In this document: one piece after another, positions 1 to 9,416 of the stretch
How positions within the stretch are numbered: the stretch's first letter is position 1
Layout of the letters: each line of letters begins with the position of its first letter
NCBI RefSeq assembly: GCF_022811605.1
Contig: NZ_CP094533.1
Location: 2,294,001 to 2,358,000, forward strand
Direction of reading: 5' to 3'
Length of the DNA: 64,000 bases
Source of the DNA: Agromyces soli
GTDB taxonomy: Bacteria; Actinomycetota; Actinomycetes; Actinomycetales; Microbacteriaceae
The notes under the pieces: model-generated
Told to the model about the DNA's origin: nothing
What the model saw: only the letters and a program-made list of their open reading frames with translations
Databases searched by the model: none
Position numbers and translations under genes: made by a program

Positions 1-926
1 AAGGAGGTGAGCGGGATGTCGTTCGCCTCCATCAGCTCGCGCCACTCCTTGTTGACGTCGCTCTCGGCGTCGGTGAAGGGGTAGAACTCCGCGGGCACGT
101 AGACGCCCGCTCCGACGTCGGAGACGGCCTTGGCGAAGTTCTCGCTGTAGACGCTCGTGAGGTAGAGCCAGGTCACGTCGTCCCAGCCCTGGGCCGCCGC
201 GGCCTTGACCTGGCCGATCGCGTCCGGCTCGACGGGGTTCACGGCGACGGCCTTGCAGCCGGCGTCCTTCGCCTTGACGATGTACGGCGTGTAGTCCGAA
301 GCGCCGTAGGGCACGGTGTCGTCGACGTAGATCGGCTCCTTGCCCGTGACCTCGGTCCAACGGTCGATCGCGGCCTGGTAGGTCGGCCGGGTCGAGCCGG
401 CGATCTCGAGCAGGACGCAGATGTCGTCGAGGCCGAGCACCTCGGAGCCGTAGTACAGCGTCAGCGTCATGTCGTTGAACGGGCCGACGTTCGCGGGGGC
501 GATGTTCGGGGTCGAGAAGCAGCCGGTGTCGACGCCGATGCCCGGGATCGAGAGGATCTGCTCCTGCTCGTAGTACTGGGCGTTGATCTCGCACTCGATG
601 AGGCTCGCGGAGCCGACCATCGCGACCGCCTCGTCGCTGCCGACGATCTCGCGGGCGGCCGCCGACGCGCTCGCCGGGTCGCCCTTGTCGTCGAGCGACT
701 TGTACTCGATCTTCCGGCCATCGAGGCCGCCGGCCTCGTTGAAGGCGTCGAAGACGGCGGCCGCGGCGAGGCTCGCCTCGGGGAAGGTCGCGGGGCCGCT
801 CTTGGTGTTCACGGAGCCGACGACGATGGGCGAGCCGTCGCCGCCCCCGTCGCCGCCGGCGCACCCGGCGAGCACGAGCGCTGTCGCGGCGGCCAGGGCC
901 GTCGCGCCGAGAAGGTGATGCTTCAT
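1..926 (-). CDS. ABC transporter substrate-binding lipoprotein, 3' end outside the window
   Basis: This is a periplasmic-binding-protein-like lipoprotein of the branched-chain amino acid/urea type (Peripla_BP_6 fold), which would capture a small solute outside the membrane and pass it to an ABC permease. Reading from ATG at 926 gives 308 residues with no stop before the window edge. A short signal peptide ends in the lipobox LVLAGC (Cys22), followed by a Gly-rich linker. The early stretch PIVVGSVNTKSGP is typical of this family, as is the later motif on a loss-of-water ring of GVDTGCF. An AGGA box lies about 5 bases before the ATG. The substrate cannot be told from sequence. Permease genes, if present, would lie to the left, outside the window. 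Confidence 0.85.
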   Translation of the reverse strand, partial: MKHHLLGATALAAATALVLAGCAGGDGGGDGSPIVVGSVNTKSGPATFPEASLAAAAVFDAFNEAGGLDGRKIEYKSLDDKGDPASASAAAREIVGSDEAVAMVGSASLIECEINAQYYEQEQILSIPGIGVDTGCFSTPNIAPANVGPFNDMTLTLYYGSEVLGLDDICVLLEIAGSTRPTYQAAIDRWTEVTGKEPIYVDDTVPYGASDYTPYIVKAKDAGCKAVAVNPVEPDAIGQVKAAAAQGWDDVTWLYLTSVYSENFAKAVSDVGAGVYVPAEFYPFTDAESDVNKEWRELMEANDIPLTS

Positions 927-1147
927 TGGATCCTGCCTCTCGATGGCCGCGGGGGTCGACCGCGGCATCCGTCGTCGCTCCGGGCACGGAACGACGTTGG
1001 TGCGTGGCATGCAGTCTCCAGCCGCGCCGCGCGCCCTGGAATGCCGTGCAGCGCACGACGCTTGCCTGAGCGGGAAGACGCGTGCGCCGCGTCCCGGGTC
1101 GCCCGCCCGGCACGGGGCGGACGACCCGGCGACGGGGGATCGGCGGC

Positions 1148-1549
1148 TCAGTCGGGGCGGATGGCCCGGTTCACCAGCTCCGTGTCGGTGAACTGCTCGA
1201 AACCGGTGACGCGGCCCTCCGCGAGACGCCAGACGTGCGCGACGCGGGCGGCGAAGAAGCGCCCCGTCTCGCGGTAGGTGCCCGAGTAGGTGCCGATGCC
1301 GACGACCGTGGCGCCACCGTCGACGACCTCGTCGATCGTGAGCGTGTAGTCGTCCCACTCGGCCTGGATGCGCTCGAACACGTGCTCGGCGACCGCCTGG
1401 GGTCCGACGTAGGTGCCGGCGTACGGGAAGCCCGCCGCCTCCGTCCAGCGCACGGAGTCCGCGAGCGGCGCGAGCATGCCGGCGAGGTCGCCGGCGTCGG
1501 AGGCCGCGTAGTGCGCCCGGATGATCTCCGCGTTGCCCATCCCAGTCAC
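1148..1549 (-). CDS. NTF2-like (SnoaL-type) small protein
   Basis: A protein of about 130 residues with the alpha-helix plus curved sheet pattern of the NTF2/SnoaL superfamily: an N-terminal IIRAHYAASDAGD helix, a VRWTEAAGFPYAGTYVG strand-loop and a C-terminal FTDTELV end. Members are isomerases, hydrolases or ligand binders, so the reaction cannot be named. The GTG at 1549 overlaps the stop of the upstream moaF-like gene as GTGA, which indicates translational coupling. An ATG at 1540 is the alternative start and would remove three residues. Pairing with the MoaF-like gene suggests both act on the same substrate. Confidence 0.75.
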   Translation of the reverse strand: MTGMGNAEIIRAHYAASDAGDLAGMLAPLADSVRWTEAAGFPYAGTYVGPQAVAEHVFERIQAEWDDYTLTIDEVVDGGATVVGIGTYSGTYRETGRFFAARVAHVWRLAEGRVTGFEQFTDTELVNRAIRPD

Positions 1550-2355
1550 ACCGGCTGCGCGTCGGGGTATGCGACCGAGCCGAGCGGGTAGACGTGCCCG
1601 CCGGCCTTGGAGTGCTCGCTGCGGCCGTCGCCGGTGAGGCCGAGGAAGTTCCCGGTCGTCATGAGCTGGTAGCCGAGGTCGTGCAGCCACACGCTCGCCA
1701 CCGCGATGCGGAACTCGCGGAAGCAGAACAGGTACAGCCCGTCGTCGAGCTTCCAGACGGTCGAGAGGTCCATGTCGCCGTGGCCGCGCTGCACCCCCTC
1801 GAGGCACTGCCACGCGTAGCGCAGGCTCGAGACGTAGACGTGCTCGTAGAGGTGTTCGGGGCTGTAGCGGTAGACGTTGCGCTTGCCGATGAGGTCGCGA
1901 CTCGGGCCGGGGGCCTCGCCGCTCGGCTCGGCGCCGTCGATCGTCGCGGCCCAGAAGGTCTGGCCGACCCGGGGCACGTCGTCCGGCGTCTCGTCGTCGG
2001 CGATGCGGCTGAGCACCACGATCGCGCGGCCCGTCGGTGCGGAGAGCACGACCGTGATCGACTCGCGCTCGCGGCTCTCGAGGGGGAGCGTCACGAAGTG
2101 CACGCCCTCGCGCACCTCGACCGCGTCGTACGGGTCGACCGCGGGCGCGTCCTGGGCGAGTGCGCCGCCGCCCGTCCAGCGGACGGTGCCCTCGTCGAAG
2201 GCGAGCTCGAGCCGTTCGCCGTCGTCGAGCGAGAGCCCGACCCGGCGGCCGGCGAGCGAGCCGCTCGGCAGGCGGTACGTGTCGATCCCCGCCGCGAACT
2301 CGTCGTAGGTGTGCCAGTCCTCTTCGCCCTTCACCGGGGCGGTGGTGTCGGTCAT
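1546..2355 (-). CDS. MoaF-like protein
   Basis: A 269-residue protein resembling the MoaF family, named from the monoamine regulon of enteric bacteria, with two similar calycin-like beta-rich halves. Visible features are the N-terminal SLAGRRVGLSLDDGERLEL strand pair and a second half with YSPEHLYEHVYVS and LYLFCFREFRIA. It has no signal peptide or membrane segment, so it is probably cytosolic. The exact biochemical role of MoaF proteins is not settled. The ATG has GGAAGGA about 7 bases upstream. It is followed with a 4-base overlap by an NTF2-like gene, and an AraC-type regulator lies on its upstream side. Confidence 0.7.
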   Translation of the reverse strand: MTDTTAPVKGEEDWHTYDEFAAGIDTYRLPSGSLAGRRVGLSLDDGERLELAFDEGTVRWTGGGALAQDAPAVDPYDAVEVREGVHFVTLPLESRERESITVVLSAPTGRAIVVLSRIADDETPDDVPRVGQTFWAATIDGAEPSGEAPGPSRDLIGKRNVYRYSPEHLYEHVYVSSLRYAWQCLEGVQRGHGDMDLSTVWKLDDGLYLFCFREFRIAVASVWLHDLGYQLMTTGNFLGLTGDGRSEHSKAGGHVYPLGSVAYPDAQPV

Positions 2356-2480
2356 GCTGCGTCCTTCCGGTCGGTGTTCGAGCCATGCTCGGCCGGGGCC
2401 GGAGTCCGCCTCAAGGGCGACGGGATGATCGTGCGGGGCTGGTCAATCCGCGTGCCGCGCGCGGCAAGCTCGGCCCGCGC

Positions 2481-3440
2481 TCAGCGGGCGCGGAGCTCGC
2501 TCGGCGCGTGCCCGTAGGCGGCCTTGAATGCCCGGCTGAAGTGCGCGGCGTCGACGAAGCCCCAGCGCGCCGCGATGGCCGCGACGGGGCGGTCGGCGTA
2601 GAGCGGGTTCATCAGGTCGCGGCGGCAGCGCTCGAGCCGCCGGGTGCGGATCCACGTCGACACGGTGGTGCCCTGCGACTGGAAGAGCCCGTGCAGGTGC
2701 CGGGTGGAGATGTAGTGCGCGGCCGCGATCGATGCGGGGCCGAGCTCGGTCGAGGCGAGGTTCTCGTCGATGTACGCGCGGATGCGCTGCATGAGCGCCT
2801 GGTGCGGGTCGCCGCCCTCGCGGTCGAGGTCGAGCTCGCGGGCGAACACCGTCGTCACGAGGTCGAGGGCGCTGTGGGTGAGCCGGACGCCGGCCGAGCC
2901 GTGCAGCTGCTCGAGGTTGCCGGCGAGCTGCGTGAGGTACGGCACGACCAGGGCGCCGAGCCCCTCGTCGCCCGCCATCCGGACGGCGGTCAGCTGCCCG
3001 ACGACCTCCGAGGGCAGGTCGATCAGGTGCTTCGGGAACATCACGACCATGGTGCGGAACTCGGCGTCGAACACGAGCGAGTAGGGCCGGTTGGTGTCGT
3101 AGACGGCGAGGTCGCCCGGGCGCAGCACCGCCTCGCGGTTGTCCTGGATGAGGATGCCGGAGCCGGCGAGCATGAGGCTGAGCTTGAACGAGCCGCGGTC
3201 GCCGCGGGCGATGAGCTCGGGGGTGCGCTCGACGACGTGGTCGGTCGCCCGCACCTCGCTCACGTGCACCTCGTCGACGTTCGCCGCGCGGATGAGGCCG
3301 CGGAACGGGTCGGGATGCTCGCTCGTCACCTGCAGCGGGACGAAGGCGTCGCTCACGGCGGTGCGGAAGGCGGAGAAATCACGCGCGAGGATGGTCGAGA
3401 CGGGGCCTGGCTCGGGACGAGCGGCGGGGGAGCTGTGCAC
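2481..3440 (-). CDS. AraC-family transcriptional regulator with cupin-like ligand domain
   Basis: A 319-residue regulator. Residues about 30-200 look like the AraC_binding_2 domain found in FeaR-type regulators, including LRPGDLAVYDTNRPY. The last 100 residues form the double helix-turn-helix, with ISTRHLHGLFQ in the first and AARWGFVDAAHFSRAFKAAYG in the second. FeaR relatives respond to aromatic amine or aldehyde catabolism, which suits the neighbouring MoaF-like gene, but the effector is unknown. It is transcribed in the same direction as the MoaF-like gene with a 125-bp gap and probably controls that cluster. A TATACA hexamer on the coding strand (3476-3481) is a weak candidate -10. Confidence 0.85.
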   Translation of the reverse strand: MHSSPAARPEPGPVSTILARDFSAFRTAVSDAFVPLQVTSEHPDPFRGLIRAANVDEVHVSEVRATDHVVERTPELIARGDRGSFKLSLMLAGSGILIQDNREAVLRPGDLAVYDTNRPYSLVFDAEFRTMVVMFPKHLIDLPSEVVGQLTAVRMAGDEGLGALVVPYLTQLAGNLEQLHGSAGVRLTHSALDLVTTVFARELDLDREGGDPHQALMQRIRAYIDENLASTELGPASIAAAHYISTRHLHGLFQSQGTTVSTWIRTRRLERCRRDLMNPLYADRPVAAIAARWGFVDAAHFSRAFKAAYGHAPSELRAR

Positions 3441-3613
3441 GGGTTCACCTCGATGTGCTCGGAACGCGACTGCGTTGTATACGATCCGTAGCGGCGAGCT
3501 TAGCAGGCTCCCGCGGGCGCGGCACCCGCCCCGGAACGGGGCCCGACGGGCGTCGGTGCGCTCCCGGTCAAGCCCGCTGCGCCCGCGTCACTGCCCCGTG
3601 GTCCGGGGCTCGC

Positions 3614-3619
3614 TAGCGT
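3614..3619 (+). promoter_or_regulatory. -10 element TAGCGT, leaderless start
   Basis: TAGCGT ends 6 bases before the GTG at 3626, so a transcript would start at or within a base of the start codon. No Shine-Dalgarno sequence is present between them. Confidence 0.5.
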
Positions 3620-3625
3620 CGGAAC

Positions 3626-4153
3626 GTGCTCGCCCCCGTCCTCACCGCCGCCGCCCTCGGGCTCACCGCGGCGTCCGGCGCCTGCGCGGGCCTCGCCGTC
3701 GCGCGCCGCGCCGCGCCGAAGCGGGTCGTGCCCGCGGCGATCGTGATGGCGGTCTCCGCGGTGGACATGCTGCTCCCCGGCACCCTGCTCGCCCCCGTCG
3801 CGTGGGGCGCGCTCCTGCTCCTGCTCGCGCTCGGCCTGCTGCTCGGCCGCACCGCCTCGGCCGCCCGCGCCGAGCTCGCCTGGCACGCCGGGGCGACGCT
3901 CGTGATGGCGGCGATGTGGTTCGGGACGGCGGTGCCCGCTGCGGCGTTCGCCGGCGAGCCCGCCGCGGCCCACGCCGGGCACGGCGGCCCGGTGCTCGGG
4001 GTGCTCCTCCTCCTCGCGGCGCTCGCGCTCGCCGTGGCGGCGTTCCGGCACCTGCCGCGGGCCCGTCGCCATGAGCCGGGCATCGCCGCGTGGCGGCATC
4101 CGCTCATGGCCGTCGCGATGCTGGCCATGCTCGCGGCCATGCCCGCCTGGTGA
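3626..4153 (+). CDS. Alanine-rich integral membrane protein (DUF5134-like)
   Basis: A 175-residue hydrophobic protein with about five predicted membrane segments and a short loop containing HAGHGG near residue 113. Overall shape, His-rich loop and length resemble the DUF5134 group of actinobacterial membrane proteins, whose function is unknown. The GTG start is preferred because a TAGCGT -10 hexamer sits 6 bases upstream. It stands alone between a leftward regulator and the GAPDH gene. No catalytic motif is visible. Confidence 0.6.
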   Translation: MLAPVLTAAALGLTAASGACAGLAVARRAAPKRVVPAAIVMAVSAVDMLLPGTLLAPVAWGALLLLLALGLLLGRTASAARAELAWHAGATLVMAAMWFGTAVPAAAFAGEPAAAHAGHGGPVLGVLLLLAALALAVAAFRHLPRARRHEPGIAAWRHPLMAVAMLAMLAAMPAW

Positions 4154-4270
4154 CCGCCGGCGTCGGGTCGGCTCCCGCGCGCGGCGCGAACTGAGCGACG
4201 CTCGACGCACGGTACACTGATGGCGGGCCGAGGTGCCGCCGCGTCCAGTCCTTCCCACTCCGCGGGTCCG

Positions 4271-4276
4271 TACAAT
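4271..4276 (+). promoter_or_regulatory. Candidate -10 element TACAAT upstream of GAPDH
   Basis: TACAAT is close to the consensus -10 and would give a leader of about 65 bases before the ATG at 4348. A second hexamer, TACACT, lies at 4213-4218. No convincing -35 is seen, which is common in actinobacterial housekeeping promoters. Confidence 0.45.
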
Positions 4277-4347
4277 CCCAGACACCCCCGTTTTCGAGTG
4301 CGGTCGACGCTGCCCACCTGTGCGCGCGCGGCCGAGAAGGACGCAAC

Positions 4348-5844
<1,497 letters not shown>

Positions 5845-5858
5845 GCCGGCTCGCGACG

Positions 5859-5864
5859 TAGGCT
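5859..5864 (+). promoter_or_regulatory. -10 element TAGGCT, leaderless start of thiolase gene
   Basis: TAGGCT ends 6 bases before the ATG at 5871, which predicts a leaderless mRNA that begins just after the GAPDH gene. Confidence 0.5.
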
Positions 5865-5870
5865 GAGGGC

Positions 5871-7052
5871 ATGAGCACCGAAGCCGTCATCGTCGACGTC
5901 GTGCGCACTCCCGTCGGGCGAGGCAAGCCCGGCGGGATGCTCTCGGCCGTGCATCCCGTGGACCTCCTCGCGGGCGTCCTCGACGCGATCGTCGGGCGCA
6001 ACGACCTCGATCCCGCCCTCGTGGAGGACGTCATCGCCGGCTGCGTCAGCCAGGTCGGCGAGCAGTCGATGAACCTCGCCCGCAGTGCGGTGCTCGCGGC
6101 GGGGTTCCCGGAGGCGGTGCCGGCCACGACGATCGACCGGCAGTGCGGCTCGAGCCAGCAGGCGGTCGCCTTCGCGGCGCAGGCGGTGCTCGCCGGGCAG
6201 GCCGAGATCGTGATCGCGTGCGGTGTGGAGTCGATGAGCCGGGTGCCGCTCGGCTCCTCGCTGCAGGGGGCCGACCCGCACGGCGAACGGCTGCGCGCCC
6301 GCTACCCCGAGGGCCTCGTCAACCAGGGCGTCGCCGCGGAGCTCATCGCGGCGCGCTGGGACCTCGACCGGGAGCGCCTGGACGCCTACGCCGCGCGCTC
6401 CCACGAGCTCGCGGCCGCGGCGGCCGAGTCCGGCGCCTTCGCCACCGAGCTCGTGCCGGTGCCGGGCGTCGACCGCCTGATCGACGAGACCGTCCGGCCG
6501 GGCACCACCGTCGAGGGGCTCGCCGGCCTGCCTGCGGCCTTCCGCACCGAGGAGCTCGCCGCCCGCTTCCCCGAGCTCGACTGGCGCATCACCGCGGGCA
6601 GCTCCTCGCCGCTCAGCGACGGCGCCTCGGCCGCGCTCATCATGAGCCGGGCCGCCGCCGAACGTCTGGGGCTCCCACCCCGGGCCCGCTTCCACGCCTC
6701 CGTCGTGGTCGGCAGCGACCCGATGACGATGCTCACCGGTGTCATCCCCGCAACCGCCCGCGTGCTCGAGCGGGCCGGCCTCGGGCACGACGACATCGAC
6801 GCCTACGAGGTCAACGAGGCCTTCGCCTCGGTCCCGCTCGCCTGGCTCGCCGACACCGGCGCCGACCCGGCGAAGCTCAATCCGCGCGGGGGTGCGATCG
6901 CGCTCGGGCACGCGCTCGGGTCCTCGGGCACGCGCCTGCTCACGACGCTCGTGAACCAGCTCGAGGCGAGCGGCGGCCGCTACGGCTTGCAGACGATGTG
7001 CGAGGGCGGCGGGATGGCGAACGCGATGGTCATCGAACGGACGGCGTCCTGA
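5871..7052 (+). CDS. Acetyl-CoA acyltransferase (thiolase)
   Basis: A 393-residue thiolase that cleaves 3-ketoacyl-CoA with CoA in beta-oxidation or condenses acyl-CoAs. All catalytic elements are present: the nucleophilic Cys92 in [10 protein letters not shown], the NEAFA motif, the His in [14 protein letters not shown] and the second Cys in CEGGGMANA. It is followed 67 bases downstream by a short-chain dehydrogenase of the 3-hydroxyacyl-CoA dehydrogenase type. The two together would carry out the last steps of a beta-oxidation cycle. The acyl chain or sterol specificity cannot be read from sequence. Confidence 0.93.
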   Translation: MSTEAVIVDVVRTPVGRGKPGGMLSAVHPVDLLAGVLDAIVGRNDLDPALVEDVIAGCVSQVGEQSMNLARSAVLAAGFPEAVPATTIDRQCGSSQQAVAFAAQAVLAGQAEIVIACGVESMSRVPLGSSLQGADPHGERLRARYPEGLVNQGVAAELIAARWDLDRERLDAYAARSHELAAAAAESGAFATELVPVPGVDRLIDETVRPGTTVEGLAGLPAAFRTEELAARFPELDWRITAGSSSPLSDGASAALIMSRAAAERLGLPPRARFHASVVVGSDPMTMLTGVIPATARVLERAGLGHDDIDAYEVNEAFASVPLAWLADTGADPAKLNPRGGAIALGHALGSSGTRLLTTLVNQLEASGGRYGLQTMCEGGGMANAMVIERTAS

Positions 7053-7119
7053 GCGGCGCACCCGCCGGGCGGCGTGTCTCCGCCGTCCTCTCCGCACACG
7101 ACGAAGGGAACACCAAGGA

Positions 7120-7908
7120 ATGGAACTGACCGGCACCTCCGCCATCGTCACCGGCGCGGCCTCCGGCCTCGGCCGGGCCACCGCGCGCGCCCTCGTCGAC
7201 GGCGGCGCGTCCGTCGTGCTCGTCGACCTGCCGGGACCCCGCGGTGAGGAAGCGGCCGCCGAGCTCGGCTCCGCCGCCCGCTTCGTGGCCGCCGACGTCG
7301 CCGACGAGGCGCAGGTGCGGGCCGCGGTCGAGGCCGCGAGCGCGCTCGCCCCGCTGCGCGTGGCCGTGAACTGCGCGGGCATCGCCACCGGCAACCGCAC
7401 GGTCGGCCGGGAGGGGCCCGCCCCGCTCGACGTGTTCGAGCGGACCATCCGGGTGAACCTCGTCGGCACGTTCAACGTGAGCCGGCTCGCCGCCGCGGCC
7501 ATGGCGGAGACCGAGCCGGTCTCCGCGGGCGTCGCGGGTGGTCCGGCCACCGCCGAACGCGGCGTCATCGTGAACACCGCGTCCGTCGCAGCGTTCGACG
7601 GGCAGATCGGGCAGGCCGCCTACTCCGCCTCGAAGGGCGGGGTCGCGGCGATGACCCTCCCGCTCGCCCGCGACCTCTCGAAGCTGCTCATCCGCGTCGT
7701 CACGATCGCGCCGGGCATCTTCGAGACGCCGATGATGGCGGGGATGCCGCAGGAGGTGCAGGACTCGCTCGCCGCGCAGGTGCCGCACCCCTCGCGGCTC
7801 GGCTCGCCCGCCGAGTACGCCGACCTCGTGCGCACGATCGTGCGCAACCCGATGCTGAACGGCGAGACGATCCGCCTCGACGGCGCCATCCGCATGCAGC
7901 CCAAGTAG
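7120..7908 (+). CDS. SDR-family 3-hydroxyacyl-CoA dehydrogenase type-2-like
   Basis: A 262-residue short-chain dehydrogenase. It has the TGAASGLG cofactor motif near residue 12, Asp36 favouring NAD over NADP, the NCAGIA motif, and the active-site Ser ([10 protein letters not shown]) followed by YSASK. The region around [15 protein letters not shown] and the PGIFETPMM segment resemble HSD17B10-like 3-hydroxyacyl-CoA dehydrogenases, which are often paired with thiolases in actinobacteria. AAGGGAACACCAAGGA precedes the ATG. It probably supplies the 3-ketoacyl-CoA used by the thiolase upstream. Confidence 0.88.
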   Translation: MELTGTSAIVTGAASGLGRATARALVDGGASVVLVDLPGPRGEEAAAELGSAARFVAADVADEAQVRAAVEAASALAPLRVAVNCAGIATGNRTVGREGPAPLDVFERTIRVNLVGTFNVSRLAAAAMAETEPVSAGVAGGPATAERGVIVNTASVAAFDGQIGQAAYSASKGGVAAMTLPLARDLSKLLIRVVTIAPGIFETPMMAGMPQEVQDSLAAQVPHPSRLGSPAEYADLVRTIVRNPMLNGETIRLDGAIRMQPK

Positions 7909-7923
7909 GCGCTCGTTCCCCTC

Positions 7924-7963
7924 ACCGACTTGCCCGACTTTCATGAAAGTCGGGCAAGTCGGT
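7924..7963. repeat. 40-bp perfect palindrome, member of the TTGCCCGAC repeat family
   Basis: The sequence reads the same on both strands over 40 bases, with the half-site CCGACTTGCCCGACTTTCA. It lies between two convergent genes (stops at 7908 and 8012), where it could end transcription from both sides, although no T-tract follows. The same arm sequence recurs three times inside nadB at 62.2 kb and in degraded form at 54.45 kb, so this is a dispersed repeat and not just a local terminator. Confidence 0.9.
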
Positions 7964-8011
7964 AAGGGGTGGACGACGTGGCGGCGGGCGGATGGGGGCC
8001 GTCGGCGCCGC

Positions 8012-8989
8012 TCAGGCGGCCGTGCGGCGCGCCCGGCCGGCCCGCCAGGTCTTCACGATGCCGTCGACGACGTCGGCGATCGCCACGCCGACGACCGTCA
8101 CGACCGCGACGGCCACGACGATCGGCCGGGCGTCGCCCCACGGCCAGCCCATCGCCTCGAGCGCGGCCGGGTTGAACAACCGGCCCTCGACGAGGAGCCA
8201 GAGGGCGGGCACCGTGAACATGACGTTCAGGAGCACGTTGACGCCGGCGAGCCACCAGGTCCAGCCGATCGCGTAGACGGCGACGGCGAAGAGGATCTCG
8301 AGCCCGATGATGCCGATGAAGTAGGGCAGCCAGAAGCTCCAGAGCGCGGGGTCGAGCAGCGGCACCGCTTCGAGCTGCGGAACCCACGGGATGCCGAACT
8401 GCTGCCAGACGATGGCGGCGGCGAACACCACGAGGAAGAACACGGCGGCGATCAGGTCGGCGAGCCGCGAGGTGCGGGCCGGTTCGTGGATCGCAGGCAG
8501 CTGGTCGAGCGTCCACAGCGAGTCGATGCCGCGCTGGCCCTCCGGGGCGGGTGAGCGCTCGAGCACGGCGAAGACGAGCGTCGTCCAGAAGCCGAGGTGC
8601 ACGACGACCGAGAGCGAGACGACGACCGCCGAGCCGATCACGTCACCGATCGGCGCGCCGGAGATCGCCTTGCCGAGGGCGACCCCGACGGCGGCGATCG
8701 GCACGACGATGGCCAGCAGCAGCTTCAGCAGCCGCCACCAGACGAGGTAGTAGCGCGGCCCGATGAGCTGCAGCGGCCGGTCGACGTAGCCGGCGGCCAG
8801 GGCGACCGGATCGCCGAGTTCGGTGAGCACCGCGCGCTCGGCCTCTTCGGGTGAGGCGCCCTGCTCGAGCAGGGCGTCGGTCTCGTCGCCGATGCGCTCG
8901 CGCAGCTCGCGCTCGAGCTCTCGGCGCTGGGCCTCGGGCGCACTGCGGGCGGCCGCCCAGACGTAGCGGTCGGTCAGCGTGGCGGTCAT
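8012..8989 (-). CDS. Membrane protein with N-terminal HAAS/permease-prefix domain
   Basis: A 325-residue protein. Residues 1-75 form a charged helical domain with LERELRERIGDETDALLEQG and ERAVLTELGDP, characteristic of the HAAS (permease prefix) domain found next to PadR regulators. About six to seven membrane segments follow. The ATG overlaps the PadR stop as ATGA, so the two are translationally coupled. HAAS proteins are thought to act with their PadR partner in sensing, but the signal is unknown. The start at 8989 is chosen for the overlap and because the conserved domain begins there. Confidence 0.85.
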   Translation of the reverse strand: MTATLTDRYVWAAARSAPEAQRRELERELRERIGDETDALLEQGASPEEAERAVLTELGDPVALAAGYVDRPLQLIGPRYYLVWWRLLKLLLAIVVPIAAVGVALGKAISGAPIGDVIGSAVVVSLSVVVHLGFWTTLVFAVLERSPAPEGQRGIDSLWTLDQLPAIHEPARTSRLADLIAAVFFLVVFAAAIVWQQFGIPWVPQLEAVPLLDPALWSFWLPYFIGIIGLEILFAVAVYAIGWTWWLAGVNVLLNVMFTVPALWLLVEGRLFNPAALEAMGWPWGDARPIVVAVAVVTVVGVAIADVVDGIVKTWRAGRARRTAA

Positions 8990-9324
8990 GAGTCGTCTCC
9001 CGTCAGGCGCGAGAGCGCCGCGTCGATGAGTTTCCAGTCGCCGGTGAGCGTCTCGGCGAGACGTTCGCCGGCGGGGCTCGTGCGATAGAACTTGCGGGGC
9101 CGCGCCTCGTCGGTGTTCCACTCGCTCGTGAGCAGACCCTGCTTCTCGAGCCGGCGCAGCAGGGGATAGAGGGTGTTCGCGTCGACCGTGATGCCGAGTG
9201 CGTTCAACGACTCGAGCAGGGCGTAGCCGTAGTCGGCGGTGCGCAGGCGGATCAGGCAGGCGAGCACGACGGTGCCGCGACGCAGCTCCTGGAGGTGGCC
9301 GGCGGCGAGGTCGTCTGTGCTCAT
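8986..9324 (-). CDS. PadR-family transcriptional regulator
   Basis: A 112-residue winged-helix repressor of the short PadR class. The N-terminal LRRGTVVLACLIRL, the central YGYALLESL and the recognition part ANTLYPLLRRLEKQGLL are typical. PadR proteins bind as dimers to inverted repeats in their own promoters. One such repeat lies between the -35 and -10 of this gene. The gene forms an operon with the HAAS membrane protein through an ATGA overlap. Confidence 0.92.
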   Translation of the reverse strand: MSTDDLAAGHLQELRRGTVVLACLIRLRTADYGYALLESLNALGITVDANTLYPLLRRLEKQGLLTSEWNTDEARPRKFYRTSPAGERLAETLTGDWKLIDAALSRLTGDDS

Positions 9325-9331
9325 GGCTCAC

Positions 9332-9360
9332 ACGATACTGTGCATCACACACTATTGCAA
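9332..9360 (-). promoter_or_regulatory. padR promoter with embedded operator
   Basis: Reading the minus strand, TTGCAA (9355-9360) and TATCGT (9332-9337) are spaced by exactly 17 bases. The spacer carries the inverted repeat ATAGTGTG-N5-CACAGTAT at 9335-9355 with 7 of 8 arm positions matched. This is the expected place and form for an autoregulatory PadR site. The start codon is 7 bases from the -10. Confidence 0.65.
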
Positions 9361-9416
9361 GACGCACGTTGACGTGCGGATGCCTAGTGAGAGCTGGCGC
9401 CCCGCGCGAACCAGGC

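Noticed and set aside
1148..2386. A 412-codon frame joining NTF2-like and upstream sequence
   Set aside because: Only its last 130 codons form the NTF2-like protein; the rest is an out-of-frame reading of the MoaF-like gene.
7921..7970. The 7.9-kb palindrome as only a terminator
   Set aside because: It lacks a T-tract and its arms recur in unrelated settings, so a repeat element is the better description, though it may also end transcription.
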